Positions 9,126-22,558 of a stretch of DNA of 64,000 nt are shown here, one piece after another (the stretch's first letter is position 1; every line of letters starts with the position of its first letter). Position numbers and translations under genes: made by a program. The DNA lies in contig ML986775.1 in the NCBI GenBank assembly GCA_010094045.1, positions 29,137-93,136 on the forward strand, in the 5' to 3' direction. The notes beneath the pieces were generated by a model. That model ran no database searches. It was not told where the DNA came from and worked only from the letters and a program-made list of their open reading frames with translations. This DNA comes from Lojkania enalia (Eukaryota > Ascomycota > Dothideomycetes > Pleosporales).

Positions 9126-11547
9126 TTATTTCTCCCCAGTAAACTTCTCGTTGATCTCTTCAGGCGGGCTAAGGCCTGAATCATCCATCTTCTCACCTTC
9201 AATAACTGAGGCATTCCTTCCCAAACGAGGATTTCCTTTGCCACTGATATCCCTCCACATACATCGAATGTTATGCATCATGCTATGTCTACTCTCCCAT
9301 AACGGATAAACACCAACAGCCATAGTTGAGCATAGCAACCAGATGATACCAACAACGACCCAACCTGTGAAGAAGGATTGACTGAAGATATACCCGGTTC
9401 CATAGAGAGGCATAGGCCAGAGAACAAGTAGGATAATGGTCATAGTCGCTGTAGTTGTCTTTGCAATCTTAGAAGCACGGAAAAGTTTGGCCTGTTCGGC
9501 GGCTTCTTCCTCGGGGGAGAGCGCAGTGTGGCGGCCATGCATTTCCGAAATATCGAGGTGCGCGGCCTCTGCGACGTCAGAGTCGTCAATGAGGCGGATG
9601 TTTTTCATAGATTGCCAATCATAGTCGTCTGCGTCAGACTTAATACGAACGGCACCCAGAAGTCGAGTATGACTTACCAATTCCGAAAATCAAGGTAAGC
9701 ACCGGGATGAAGATAACAGGGGACAGTAACGCTGTTACATTTCCAGCCAACATAGGGAGGTTAGCACCAGAAGTTGCGACGGTAATAACGCCATCGTTAA
9801 GCTTTGACGTCGTTACTAGCCATGCAATGATGCTGCAGCAAAGACCCAGTATCGGACTCAATGTAGCTGCCCAGAAGTTCTGGCCTTTCCACATTAATGT
9901 AAGTGTCGCTGGAAGGACTGCAGAGGAGATGATGACGCCCATGAAGACATATAGCCAGCCCATACTACGACAAATTAGCAACTATTTCGAGAAGGCTTTG
10001 GTATTGACGGATAAAGGAACTTACCTAATTCCAGCATAGTAGAGTCCAGTGGAGAACGCAGCCATGATTAGGCCGAAGCCGCCGACGGAAGTGTGTGAGA
10101 TATACACAAGACGCTTGCCGCTAGCTTTTGGATTGATATAGGTGCCATAGATGTCGTACGTCAAAATGGAGGAGACAGCGATAAGGGAAGATGAGAAAGA
10201 GCTAGTGACTGCCATGAAAACTATCAAAAGGGTTGCGACAGCACCTCCAGAGCCGAGAAGTGCAACAGCAGCATATGGCAGAGTAAGGCCGGCGCTAATA
10301 GATGCTTCATCCATAGAATTGGGATACGTGGGAAAGTATTGGCTGTTTTGAAGTGCTAGGGCGGCTAGACCCATGGTCGTCGCGCAAAGCCACTGTATTG
10401 ATCGTTATCAAAGATATTACGGCTGAGATATTAGATATGACATACAGGGATAGCAAACCAACTCAAACCTCCAATGATGTAGCCTGGAAGTGCATGGACA
10501 GGTGACGCTGCAATAGCTTTATTGTAGTCTACATATGGTAAGCATTGTATGTTGTAAATGATATCTGTGTTCGGCACTCACATCCGTTATCCATAAATAC
10601 AGTACCGAAGTTGCCGATGATATTAATAACGAAAAAGATCACACCATCCTTACTCCTGATTGTGAGATAACTTCCGCCGGCGTTGCCCTCTACGGGGCTC
10701 GCAGCTGCAAGGTCTACCAGACGCTCGTAAACCGCCTTTGGTGACCCCAGTCTCTCGCCTGTCGCATAGGTCGTGAACGCAAATACAAGTAGGATTATAA
10801 GTGTTATGACACCATTGATGTAGTCCGTGAAGAAAGTGGCTTTGATGCCTCCAAACATTGTATAAATGACGACACCTAATGGAAACAAAAAGCAAGCGGC
10901 CGCAGTAGAGATCCCTGTTAGGGAAGTGACGACTGCTGAGCCTCCTGTCAACAACATAGCCGTTACTAGGATATTGGTAAAAAGGCCAAAGACAATATAG
11001 ACGAAATGGGTATAACTGCCGTAGCGGGCGCGAACAGCCTCGAGAAAAGTCTATCCAATTTGAATTAGTATACGAATTTCCACAGGCATTGATGAAGCAT
11101 ACATGAGCATTAGGTGCTCGCCTTTTTAACTCGATAGCTACAGTCGCGAATAACAAGATCTGTACTGTAGCGCCCGCCGCATACCATAGAGGCCCTGATA
11201 CGCCATATCGAAAGGCAATGCTAGAGCTCTGGAGCAATGTTGCCGCCCATGTCCAAGAGGAAACAACAGCGGCGGCGACGAGGCCAGACTTAACTGTTCT
11301 ACCAGCAGTTGAGAACATTTCCGAGGTCTGGAGCTCATTGTTATAGCGTTTCAGCATCCATGTCGTGAAAATCTTTCGTTTACATTTAGTTAGGTTCCAT
11401 ACTTTGGCAATGCTAACTTTGGGGATGAGATGAAAAACATACCATAAGAAGAGCGAAGAGGAAGCCCAGGCCGAGTAGGATCCCATATCCCCATGCTTGT
11501 CCAAGAGGTTTATCGCTAGTACTTGAAGGAACATTGCCGCCTGCCAT
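9126..11547 (-). CDS. DUR3-like urea/solute symporter (sodium:solute symporter family)
   Basis: Seven exons (11547-11443, 11372-11103, 11050-10582, 10528-10446, 10392-10025, 9964-9678, 9628-9126) give a 694-residue protein, the usual size for fungal DUR3 urea permeases. Exon 1 encodes [20 protein letters not shown] and the first membrane segment. Later parts show repeated membrane segments and family blocks such as [62 protein letters not shown], VAVSSxxTYDIY-like [13 protein letters not shown] and [11 protein letters not shown]. Family role: plasma-membrane, proton- or sodium-coupled import of urea and sometimes polyamines. The last intron was placed to end at GACGCAG, which keeps DDYDW in frame. 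The cytosolic C-tail is acidic and charged. No disruptions seen. The exact substrate is an inference. Confidence 0.88.
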
Positions 11548-14500
11548 ATTTACTAGAGAAAAATATGAAAGCTGGAAAGAATAGAGAAGTGTAGAACATA
11601 GTATATATGATTTATATTATCATGTCTCGGGCAAAACTAATATGCGATTATTTCCTCGCAGACAATCTAATTGGCCACAGATAACTACACATTGTAGCTG
11701 GAAGATGCGCCAGGAAGACTTGGGCGGAAGCCAAGATCTAGATCGCGCATACGAGTGGTGTTTGATCTTGGATTTTAGGCCCAGAAACAACAAGGTTCTT
11801 GGCTGCGTGGCAGATGTGGCAAGATTTTTTCGCCCTGATAAGGTGAGAGAACATGATAAGAAGAATGACAATCCCCTTCAACACGTTATGGATATCAAGA
11901 TTTTATCGATTTAATTGAGTTTTAGGGTATTCTATGAATGTACTGTCGATCAATGCCAATATTGGGCAATATATCAACAGAAATACTGGCCAATTCGGCC
12001 AGAAAAGCGATAAATTAAGAGATGTAAATATTCTGACAGGCGTAAATAGTCGCTACTAATTATCAGGCTCTGTGCGGCCTTTGGGGGGAACGGTAAATAA
12101 CGCTTCGTGGGGTAGTGGACTCGATGTGCATTGTCGTCTCCACAAGGCCCAAAAGCATGTGTTCTTGAGCACACTACCGCTTCAAGGCAAGCAGTTGCCA
12201 GATCAAGTATAGCGTATTATGGGGCTTGACGCTAGTACACGTTTGGTGCTTACCATGGTAATTACTAGTCTAGTAGCCAGGCTGATCCCTAAAGTCCTGA
12301 TGTCACGTGGCTATTCTATGAAAGAATTTGAGCAGGAAACAGTGGGCAATTAGCATTCTGTATACCCGTGACCTAATGACTTTTTAAAAATCGTAGTAGT
12401 TGCCGAATAATTAATCCATTTCACTAATGTCTACTATCTTGCGTTTTATTAGCACTCCGTCTATTAGGTCAATGGCACATCCATCGAGCTGAAAGGCGCC
12501 CAGAGAAAGAAGACCGCCGCGGGCTTGTCGCTTCTTGGCTTTGAACTCTCCAGATCCGTTTACGAAATTCTATAAGCCCTAGGCAATCGAAGGTCCATTG
12601 AGCCTGATAAGAGCATCGCGACGCCAGCGAGTCGTCGGTCGCCTGCGGCCGATCGGGGAGATTTTAGTGAAGATTTTAGTAACCTATCCTCACATCCCCT
12701 AGTTATCGCGGTACCATGCCTCATCCTTTCCATACTGCGGCAAACTATATAGGACATCTATGTCTGCTTTTATCACTTTATATATTTCATATTTATATGT
12801 CGCGTTGCCATAAAATAGCTGGTGTTCTTCAAACCTTACTGTGACATATCGATATTGTCCACTCCACTTGCTGCTGATATCACGAGATGTATAAAAAAAA
12901 TTACTGATTAGAACACCGCGCGGGCATCCGGCAATGAACTGAGCCAGTTTATTGACCCAGCCGACCGCGCGCAGATAAGGATTGCGGCCAAAGGCTAGAT
13001 TTGGAGGCAATGACTTGGTTCTTCGCGACTACAGAAAATTGGTGCCGAGCTGCTTGTGCTTGGCAAACCATTTTGCGGCCAAAAACAATATCGACGTTGC
13101 CAGTGTTTTTACCACCACGCGGGATGATGAACCTCTAAGAAAGGCCATGTGGATTAATTAAATAGAAAGATCATGAAAAAAAAAAAAAAAGGCTATCGAT
13201 GTCTCGCTTTTAACTACAACTAATGGTAAAGGAGCAGCTGTTGAGACACTAAGATGATCTTCAGAGCAGGAATTAAAGTTCAGCGTCCGAAAAGAGCTGT
13301 CACTCAGCACCCTTTGCGATAGAACCATGGCAATGTACGGCTCGGTATAGGGTTTGCGTCTGTTTAGCCAACGCGCTCGCACTAAGATGATAGGAGCATG
13401 TATTCTGTATTCTTTTGGTCCAAACTGTCGGCACTAAACTCATGGGCAAAAACGAATCCCAATGCTTTTGCAACTAGCTTGGTGGGAGCACGATCTCCGT
13501 ATGGCATAGTATCTTCTACAACAGGGATATCTCTGGCGGCCCCAACTATGGCACGAATCCTAGTGCCTTTCGCCTTGAATACCGATGCCGCGGGCTCAGG
13601 ACGTGTGCTTGCTGGACTTAATGACTTTGTTGGTCTCAAACGCATATAAGGTGGAGTGATAACAGCTCACGCTTCTAGTCTACAGTTCTTGTTTCCCCAG
13701 CTACCTAGTTACTTCGACTAAGTTCGCTTCTATCCCAATCAGGAAGAAGTATCGACGAAACGCGAGCTAATGGGACGGACCATGAACTCATCGCAATTGA
13801 AGATACATTGACACCACTCGATGTACTTAGCAAATAAACGACGGCTAAAGGACAATTATGACGACACATTAGATCGCATTCAAAAGTATCATCAATTGCC
13901 ATAGTCAATGATAGCCAAAATTTGGCATTGAGTAGCTGTTTCGCTAGTCGATAATTAGCTATTCAAGCCATGTGCTACCCAGTCATTGAATAGCGAGCTA
14001 AACCTAGGCATATAATAGCGTATACGAAGTTTCTCTTCTTTGCTGGCGCTTAGCTGCAAGAGCTCTACCCGAAGTTCTCAGCGTGAAAGACACGATCTAT
14101 TCTCGCTTCCCACCCCAGAATGTTCCGGGCGCCTAAGTGCAGAACAGCCGAACATCCTTCTATTGTACCGCTGTCAAAATCTCGCGTCGGAGAATTCGGA
14201 ACCGGGAATATGTAGAATGCGGCCAGCCGTTGGCCATTAAATCCACTTCCTATACACCATATTTCAGGCCTCTAGCACGCCGATATGGATCTCTTCAGCG
14301 ACCATCTACTCCGTGCGTCTTAGACAACTAAGCCTCACGCTTCACACTGCGCCGCACTTCTCGCCGCAAAAAAACCCGCTATCACACTGCATCCGTATTA
14401 ATCGCCACAATATCTTTGGCAACGTGTTATTCCATAGCATCATTCGCGTTTCAGCAACCGACCACATTGCATGATAGCGAACGTCGCGGACGCATATCGA

Positions 14501-16185
14501 TAGCGCTTACATGACTCCCCCAACCTCGCGCTCTGTCCTCGCGCATATCTCGTGTCGGTTGCCACACCACCAACACCGCTTTCCCGCCATCGGCAGATAC
14601 ATCCATCCATCCATTCCGTCGTGAATATACCTACGCGCGTAACCCTTCTCCTATTCTGCGCCCTCCTTTAAATTCAAGAAAACAAAGAAAACCAATATTC
14701 ACTAAAGCAGGTCCCAGCCGCATCGTATTCCCTTCCAAGGCGCTAAGCCTCGCTCCTCATAGGCCCGTCCCTCCCTCCCATCTCATCCCATTCACGGGCC
14801 GCAGCCGCCAAGCGAGGATGCGTACCCCTGCTTACCTCACCCACCCTCACATCGCGAGGCTTACCTCATATGCCACATTCTTACGTATACAGTATTCGCC
14901 TCTCATTGTGGTTATGCGCTTGTCATCTGCGACACTCTTACTCGCCGAGCCGATTATTCGGAGTATGCAGCTTAGTTTAGGGAGGACGGTTTGGTTAGTG
15001 GTGATGAACAGCAGCTGCAGTATAGAGATGGCGAGCGATTAGCAGACGAGAATATGAGAAAGGAGCAAAATAGAGTAACAGCGCCGCGTCCGGCTCCCTC
15101 ACCGGTCACGTGGCCCACCCACCATCCCGAACCTCCAACTCATTCTCACTCCTCTCAAGCCCTAACCATCTATAACTGTCCAAACAAATCCAAATTCCAC
15201 AAAGTTTTAAATACATCATTACCACAATCACCTTCCACTCCCAAACCTCCAACCCACCAACTGCGCCCCAGCTAGCCAGCCACTCTCGCACTATGCTTCC
15301 ATCTCCGTACCGCCGTCTGGACAATTAGAATTAGGGAACTCATATAAATTAGCCTTGTACTGATACCTAGTGCTGCAGCAGATCCTAGCGTCACGCTAGA
15401 TGAGCATTAGGCATACCCGGGCCACTTTGGCATCATGTTTCCCGAATCAAGAAGTCATTTTTTCATGTACACGAGATGACCAGTAAAGAACCACCCCTCC
15501 CCCCGGTGATGCAGAGCAGATGTGTTATGAGGTCATTACAAGACACAGGCAAGCATGTGCACACCCGGAGCGGAACCTGGAATATGGATGTTGGAGATAG
15601 TGCCAGCGTCTCGTTTAGCTAGCATAGCTTGTAAATTCCAAATGCTGAACACCAAAAACAGTCTAGATCCCCTGATGCATCCCTTCCGCACAATCTGAGC
15701 GATAAGAACACACTCTCCCTACTCGTCCATCCCCGCGCACTTCACGTCGCTACTCCAAACAAATCAGATATGTATGCATTCATCTAATGCTGAACCGTTA
15801 ATAATGCATATGAATGAACATGTACGAACATGAATGAATGTATATGCTTCCCCAGTCGTAAAATAAGAAATGGGTATCAATGAATGCATCGTTTCGATAA
15901 AAATACAAATCCTGCCCCCAACTAATTCATCAAAGACGCGCCGCTCAGGAAAAAAAAAAAAATCAGCCGAAGCCAAATCGGAAACGCCGTGCAATGCATA
16001 AAACACCTCGAAACCAAATGAAGGTGCTCATCCCATGATGCAAAAAAGAACGAAGAATGAATATATATAAAGGGAATCCCAGTAGCTCTTGAGATGAATG
16101 AAGAAGATATGAGGAAAGGTAATAAAGCAAAAGAAAAGAAGGTAGTCCGAGGACCTTGGCGAACGCAAGACAAAAGAAATTGGTT
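11548..16185. other. 4.6-kb intergenic region with possible relics
   Basis: No intact gene was recognised. On the minus strand at 13010-12699 a 103-codon frame (contains RYVTVRFEEHQLFYGNATYK) looks protein-like but unassigned, and nearby frames upstream on the same strand are broken by stops, suggesting a relic. Overlapping opposite-strand frames of 83-87 codons near 13382-13649 have no recognisable product. A 15-A run lies at about 13176-13190 and a 13-A run near 15949-15961. Confidence 0.35.
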
Positions 16186-18276
16186 TTAGTCAGACCTCTG
16201 CAATACTATCTTAGGACTACTTCTCGAGTCTCTCATGATGGGCGGCCAGTTCCTCGACGCCTCTTGTTGTCCCCAGGCTCCACCTGCGCTTGGTCCAGCG
16301 CTGTCTGCTGAGCTATCCGTTCGCCAAAAAGTCAGAGGAGTTGGTGGACTTATTGGCGAAACTGGGCTAATCTGATCTCTCCGCGATGAATTCTGCGGTG
16401 TGAGGATCCGTTGGTTTCTTTGTCTCTGAGGAGATGAGACCTGATGACTTGGCGGGCTTCTAGGGAAGGCCGAGGGCTGCATGGGTGGTGTCGTCATGTA
16501 GTAGGATGGAATTACAGAAGGTGTTGAGGTCGATGTATGTTGGCTAGTAGGGAGGGTTGTGTAATATGACGGGATCGTCGAGTCCTGACTTGATGATGCA
16601 GAGTGTTGTTTGACGGTCGGGCTAAACTTGACTTGCCGCTGTCTCTGGTTTTGGTTGGCCAGACTGGAGGTTCGAACAGGGAAACGTGTTGCTGCGTTGT
16701 TTGATTGCATGCGCGGATTTGAGATGCGACGATCTCGGCTCGTTGAACGAGCCCGTGATGTAGGAGCTGGGGGAATCGGTAGTGGTGGTTTCTTGTAGGC
16801 TGGAGGGAAAGGTGAGTATTGCGCACTAGGTGGCCGCGGGAATTTTGGAATAGTAACTGGTGGTGCAACTTCTTGAGGGCTGAGATTATTGGGGTCGGGA
16901 CTCCCATAAGGCGATACGAAGGCTTGCGGACGAGGAGAATGTGATCGAGGAGGCGGCGAAGGTTGCCTTTTTACTCTCATAGTGCCCGGAGATAGAAGGG
17001 GCTGTGGAGATATGCATTCGGGTGACAAAGCATGCGAAGAAGCTGTTTGCGGACTCGGGTTATCGTTATTAATGGCTTGTCGCGTCTCCGGGGCCGGAAT
17101 ATGTAGTCTTAGCCCACGCTCGCTGGGGGTTCTAGGCTTCGTATTTGGCGGCGTATTCCAACGCAATGGTGTTATGGGGCTTAGAGGCGCTGGGCTCGGT
17201 ATCCGGGGCGAAACATCTGAAGTTCGACTAAACTTCAGGCTGGTGCCTGCCGCAGTTGAATCTAATGAGTATACTTCTTTTCCCTTCGTTTTTGCATAGC
17301 CACCAAGTGTCCTCCTGTAGCCGTCCGATCTCCACAGTCCAATGTCAACGCATTTCAGAAAAATACCCATGTAAGGTATGCATGCCGTCGAAATGCTCAA
17401 ACATACTTGGACCTGAGTACAAATCACAGGTATCCATAGATTGAATTCCGGATTGCCGTGTGGCGTGATGGGAAAGAGGTAAATGAGTCGCGCAAGTGCG
17501 GCAGCTATGACGAGGATGCGAGGTGCGAAGCAAGCAACCACAGTAACCTTGCGCGCAAGTTTGATTTTGACGTATGCGACCAGGTTAACCGATAGCATGA
17601 TAATCGAAACATCTGTTGTCATGTCGATTATGCAGTATACAATCCAGAAGGCGCCCTAAATAATTAGCTTTTATGCTATTGCAACAAACTTGCTTTTCTT
17701 TTCCACTCACGCTATTGTAGCAATGCAATGTCATCACTTCCCATGGCTTGGGTAGACCACACTGAAACGCGACTGCGATCAAGGAAGCCAGCGTCCAGGC
17801 AAAAATGAAGATGCCGAATCCCTGGACAATTCGCCGCTGCATTCGCTGAATACCGATATCGTAGAACCAGGCGACGAGAGAAAGCTTTGCGGAGCAAATA
17901 GACAGAACGTAGAGGAAGTCGGACGCATAGTAGCCCTTCATGATGGTGTTTGCCCGTCTAAGCGTTAGCGTTCCCAGAATTCCGAGGCCATTGGAAGCAA
18001 GAATGAGAGTTGTAATCGATAAGCCGACTGCAAATATCTGCACTCGTCAGTGTTGGTCTCTCTTGTCCCTCCTTGAGTTCATACCGTAGCTAGAAATATA
18101 AGCAGATCGTCCTTCTGGAACTTGCGCAGTACGACAAACTTGGTGGTCTCCCTCGCCAGAAATGCTAAGACGAAGATGCCTAGGAGTATGGCCGTCGCGA
18201 AGATAATAGCGGCCGACTTATCGTTGGGTGTGATGGAGGCCGCTCTCGCAGCAACTGGTCTTGATAATATGTTCAT
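16186..18276 (-). CDS. Fungal rhodopsin-domain seven-TM membrane protein with long disordered tail
   Basis: Three exons (18276-18085, 18037-17711, 17655-16186) encode 662 residues. The first ~300 hold seven hydrophobic segments in the order typical of the fungal integral-membrane rhodopsin-domain family: AAIIFATAILLGIFVLAFL, a segment after IFAVGLS, FLYVLSICSAKLSLVAWFYD, GFGIFIFAWTLASLIAVAFQ, IIDMTTDVSIIMLSV, VTVVACFAPRILVIAAALAR and WIPVICTQVQVCLSISTACI. The remaining ~350 residues are Pro/Ser/Gln-rich and disordered, probably cytosolic. Introns are 47 and 55 nt with canonical ends. The start MNILSRP was chosen because upstream in-frame codons lack an ATG matching the family. The ligand and signalling partner are unknown; many family members occur in Pezizomycotina and may act in sensing. 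Confidence 0.85.
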
Positions 18277-19768
18277 GATGAAGTCGAAGAGTAAATCGAA
18301 AATGCTCAACCCCGCCCGCCCCCCAAACCCAAAAGAAAGGAACACGCCCTACAAAGAAGAGGGAAGAATCGAAAGGAGTCAGGTGGTACACGAACGATGT
18401 GGAAACATGTCGGGAGAGTGCGAAACTCCAGACCCGAATCCAGAGCACTCACGGCAATGGGCAGGATGAGTTGGGATGAGGGGGGGGGAATAAGGAAAAG
18501 GCACGATCGAAAACGCACAGGGTGTCGGCCGCCATCCAGGATCATCCCATAATGTCACACTGGTCCCCGTTCGTCATAAGCATCCAGGCAGGACACTTAA
18601 CGCCCGAGGCTCTGCGGCGCGGGGCGATTCGTGTGCATGGTTCGCCTGGTTCGCCGCAGCTTGTGCGACTCTTCCATTTTGATCGAGGCTGACCAGTTCG
18701 GCTTGCGATCTGGTGGCCCTGCAGCGGCTGCTCACTGCGCCCCCATTCGCGACGACCCTGGTCCCATCGAAAGTCCAAACCCGGTGGAATGCATGTCAGC
18801 GGCGCCACCCTCGGGCTCGCTGAGATTCGCTCAGCCCTATATCTAGTAGCGGCGCTTAACAAGGCCCTAAATGGACCGTGAGGCCCTCCAAATAACAAGA
18901 GAGGGAGGAAAGGAGGTCGGTAGTGGGCTGCGCGCTTATGGTCGCACAAAGAGGATTATTTCGGGTCAACGCCATGCATGCGCTGCAAGTTTGATCTGAT
19001 CCCTTGGGACACGTTTTTCGACCTGTTTTCGTGTGCATAACGTGGCCGCTCGAAGCAATGCCCGGCTCTCGCGCGGTGGTCCTATCGAAAGCCGGCCGAC
19101 TGGCGGAGGAGCAGGCTCGCAAGAATCGGCTGCGCTGTCAGATTCCCCAGACATTGCTAATATGTAGCTGCTGCAGGAGACTGGGAGAGGTGCCGGGAGG
19201 ATAATCCCAGCGTCTGCCTCGCCTACGCAATCCCTCCGTCTTGCGCGTAAGGTAAATGGGGATCTGCTCCTTCGCAGCGCGCACGAGCGCTCAAGTTGCC
19301 CAGCTCACTGCTTGCACTGTAAATATAAATCTCATCATCTCCCTACGCGCCCTCTACCACGCCCCTCACCCAGAAATACCTCAGACATGGTCATCTCACC
19401 TGACGTCGCGATTTGGAATATAAAATCAAATCGGCTGAATCGGCCGGCACGGCACAGTGTTTGGTTGTCGCTCTCAAAAATGTCCGGTGATGCACGTACG
19501 GTTTGATGGTGTGACTCGTGAAGCATAAAACAGGCTGCATCCCGCGCCTAAAGTAGGAAATAAAAGACGTTAGGAAAAAAGAATGTATAACTAGGAAGAT
19601 GTTTATGGAGGAGGAAAGATCTTTGTGGAGGATTTTTCACTATGTTCTGATACTACCTCGGGTGGTCGCCAAGAACCTTGCAAAAAAGGATCGAAGGATC
19701 TCCAGAGGAACGCCTCTCTGACCTCACCATCAGGGGTCAACAAGACATATGCCATACCAAAGCTCCCC
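18277..19768. other. GC-richer intergenic region
   Basis: This holds the promoter side of the receptor gene and the 3' side of the BNR-repeat gene. It is GC-richer than the flanks and has several overlapping short frames on both strands (for example 18542-18949 and 18966-19154 minus), none with a recognisable domain. A 9-G run lies near 18480-18488. Confidence 0.35.
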
Positions 19769-21032
19769 CTATGCACTAATCTCAAGGGCTTTTTGCAGAT
19801 CCATGACTGTTAAGAGAATCTGGCTAGGGGTATCCTGTCCATACTCTGCCCCACCTGCAATTCGAAGCTTCGTAGTATCCTTATCCGCTATCACATATCA
19901 GAACTGTCTTAGTAAATCTTCCTGATAAGAATTGGAGGGGACCTACGGATTCGAACTTCTCTCGAGTACGCCCGCCCCGCCGTCGTTCTGACTTCAGTCC
20001 AATTGCCCTCTCCGAGATTCATATTCACGAAGACGGCATTCGAATCTGAGTCGCTCACAACAATTATCCCATCAGTTCCTCCTAATGGACTCCATGTTAC
20101 ATATGGTCCCCCATTTGGTTGAGTGCCTGTATCAACTACGAGACGACGAGCCGATTCTGATGCAAAATTCTCCGGGTCACTGGAGACCTTGTAGTAAATA
20201 GGATAGTGATAAGTTCCATGGGGATCGACTTGAGCATATTCGAAGGTCAAGATAAACTTCCCATTTGGGAGCTATACCAAGGTCAATCATCTCTGAAGCC
20301 TAAGCCGAGAAAAGAGAAGACAACCTTCGCGACGGTGGTCATACCTGGCCGATCAGTGTAATTCTGCATCGCCACATCATCGATCGTGGGTCCCCAGCTA
20401 TCAAAATCCTCCTTAGTAGTCTGATGCGAAAGCTTTTGTCCATGCTCAGGATCCCGCTGGTCGGAATAATAGCATATAACTTTATGGTCACTAATCCACA
20501 CAATTAGTCCTTTTTTATCCAATCTCGCAGCAAGCTATCCATACTACAACATCAAAAAGGGCTCCCAGACCGGCGTCGCCCCATTCGTAGTATTCGCTCG
20601 TCCGCCACTCGCAACGTGACTCACAAAATCAAACGTCTCTCCCAGATTCCGACTAGCGTATATCTCAATGTTTGTGCTACTATTGTCCATGGCATTGACC
20701 GCCAAGAGCAATGCACCGCCTTGATAGTCGCCAAATGTTTCATTGACGTACAATAGGTGAGGCTGTACAACGCGCCGGCCGGGCTTATCCGATGTCACGT
20801 TGTACCACGTGAACCAGGAAAATCCGTTGTCCAGTGACCGATATATAGAGATCATATCAGTTGTGGAGAAATCCTGCCAAGTCGCAAGGAGCGACCCATC
20901 AGGTAAGGATTCTGTCCGCGCATATGAGACTTGTTTCGACGCATCGGAGGGTTCGTAAATAGTGACGTTTGAAAAAGTGTCTAGGGCGGCGAATGTAATG
21001 CCAAATAGGGAGGTGATTTGCAGATTCCGCAT
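19769..21032 (-). CDS. Secreted BNR/Asp-box repeat protein (sialidase-like fold)
   Basis: Four exons (21032-20548, 20490-20325, 20271-19947, 19887-19769) give 364 residues. The N-terminus MRNLQITSLFGITFAALDTF is a likely signal peptide. The body resembles fungal BNR-repeat glycosidase-like proteins of the six-bladed propeller fold: SYARTESLPDGSLLATWQDF, an Asp-box SLDNGFSWF, a second box-like SRNLGETFDF, VICYYSDQRDPEHGQKLSHQ, FILTFEYAQV and IAGGAEYGQDTPSQILLTVM. Intron 1 (57 nt) removes two apparent stops after EPFLM and restores FLMFDHKVICYY. The third intron was inferred from the in-frame C-terminal block and ends the protein at 19769. Several N-glycosylation sequons are visible. Substrate is unknown; the family includes exo-acting glycosidases. 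Confidence 0.75.
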
Positions 21033-22558
21033 TGCTATTATCTTGAAACGCGTCGTGGCTTGTGGAACGTTGTGAAAGCCATCTTTGCGGCGGTGCGGCC
21101 GTTTATCTACGCCTAGACACGACGACAGCGACGGGTTTTTGCATCTAGACGCCAATTGCCGATGTGCATCTACATATTGAAGTACATAGCTCCAGGATGA
21201 ATGGAGGACTAGTTCCAGAACGCAAATTATGGCATTTGAGGCCGTTGGTGGATGATTTGCGGATTATGTTTCATGCAGGATAGACCCCGCAAACCATCCA
21301 TGGATAGATGAATGATCGCCCCCACGTGGCTGTGCATCCATCTCCACAGAGCAACGCTTCCGGCTCGCAGCAAAATATCCCACTCAAGATGCTGTAATAC
21401 AATCATACTATTGGGCAATACTGGGTAGACATACAAGCAGCCGGCTCCTTTTAGTATTATCATTTGGAGTCATCCTGCGTAAGACGGCAAGGATGCGATG
21501 CCGAGAGTTCCTTCTGATATGGCCTTCAATATGGATATTAAATAGTTCGATTTCCACTTCGCGCTTCTCTGCTAATTCCGTGCAGGTCTCACAACAACGA
21601 AAACGCATGATGGCAGGAACAGAAAGTCTTTGCGGATATATAATCAACGGGAATAATCCTTCAAGCACGAACAACACTGCTATATCCGTGTCCTTTCCGA
21701 TGATGCTGAGATAGACCTTTTAAACAATGTATTCGTCATCACGCCATAAATCGATATTTGGAATAAGGTGTAGTTGCAGATGGGACATTCCGTTGATCCA
21801 ATTGGCAATGTTAAAAGCAAACGCACTATTTACCGTGCAATCTGATTTCGCGTGCATTTTCGGGAGTCAGGATATCTAATAGAATAAGTTCAGGTTAATT
21901 TAACGCTTCAATATATAATAGGAGGGTTCAGATCTACTCATATTCTTAGTCGAAATTCACCCCTAGAATGCTTCGTTGTCCAGTGCCACAGAAACAAGAC
22001 ACCGGGAGATCTGCATAGCTTGACATGCCAGTTTGAGCCACCCTAACGTTTCGCATGCGAATGTTTCTGTTTCGAACGCACTTTTCGGTATTCTCTGACG
22101 ATCCTCTGTCGAACATGGTAGCAGGATGAGCAGAGGGAACGTGTTTCTGGGCCTTCGTCACCGGATTTCCTTTTCGATGCCTTCTGTGCAACTATAACGA
22201 CGAATACTGTGTACCACTTCTACACAATATATTCTCCGGTTTATGCGTTAGGACCTAAAGGGAGCGCCAATGCTCAGTGCTGACGAACACCTCGTAGGGC
22301 TGATACATTTCGTGCGGCGACGAGTGACATCTTGTACTACGCAGCGCGGATCCGACCGGACTTCGAGCGATTCTGGCGGAGGTCTATTTCGTAGGCGGGG
22401 ATGTTGTTAAGTGTCACTTGTTGAGCGAAATGATGGCCATCAGCTTACTAGGATATTGAACTATGGACATGGCTAATTTTGGGGTCATTTCAAGAAGAAA
22501 TTAGAGAAGACATCAGATATACGCCTTTCCTTCTTCATTAACTGGAGAGTTTATTTTC
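21033..22558. other. Intergenic region, nothing recognised
   Basis: This is the 5' side of the BNR-repeat gene and 3' side of the carboxylesterase gene. Only short frames of under 90 codons are present, none with a known motif. Confidence 0.4.

Noticed and set aside
13382..13649. Overlapping ORFs on opposite strands as a gene
   Set aside because: Neither strand gives a recognisable protein and no splice-supported extension was found.
20491..20547. Apparent stop codons disrupting the BNR-repeat gene
   Set aside because: A 57-nt GTAGTA..TTAG intron removes them and restores a family-like frame; the total exon length is divisible by three.
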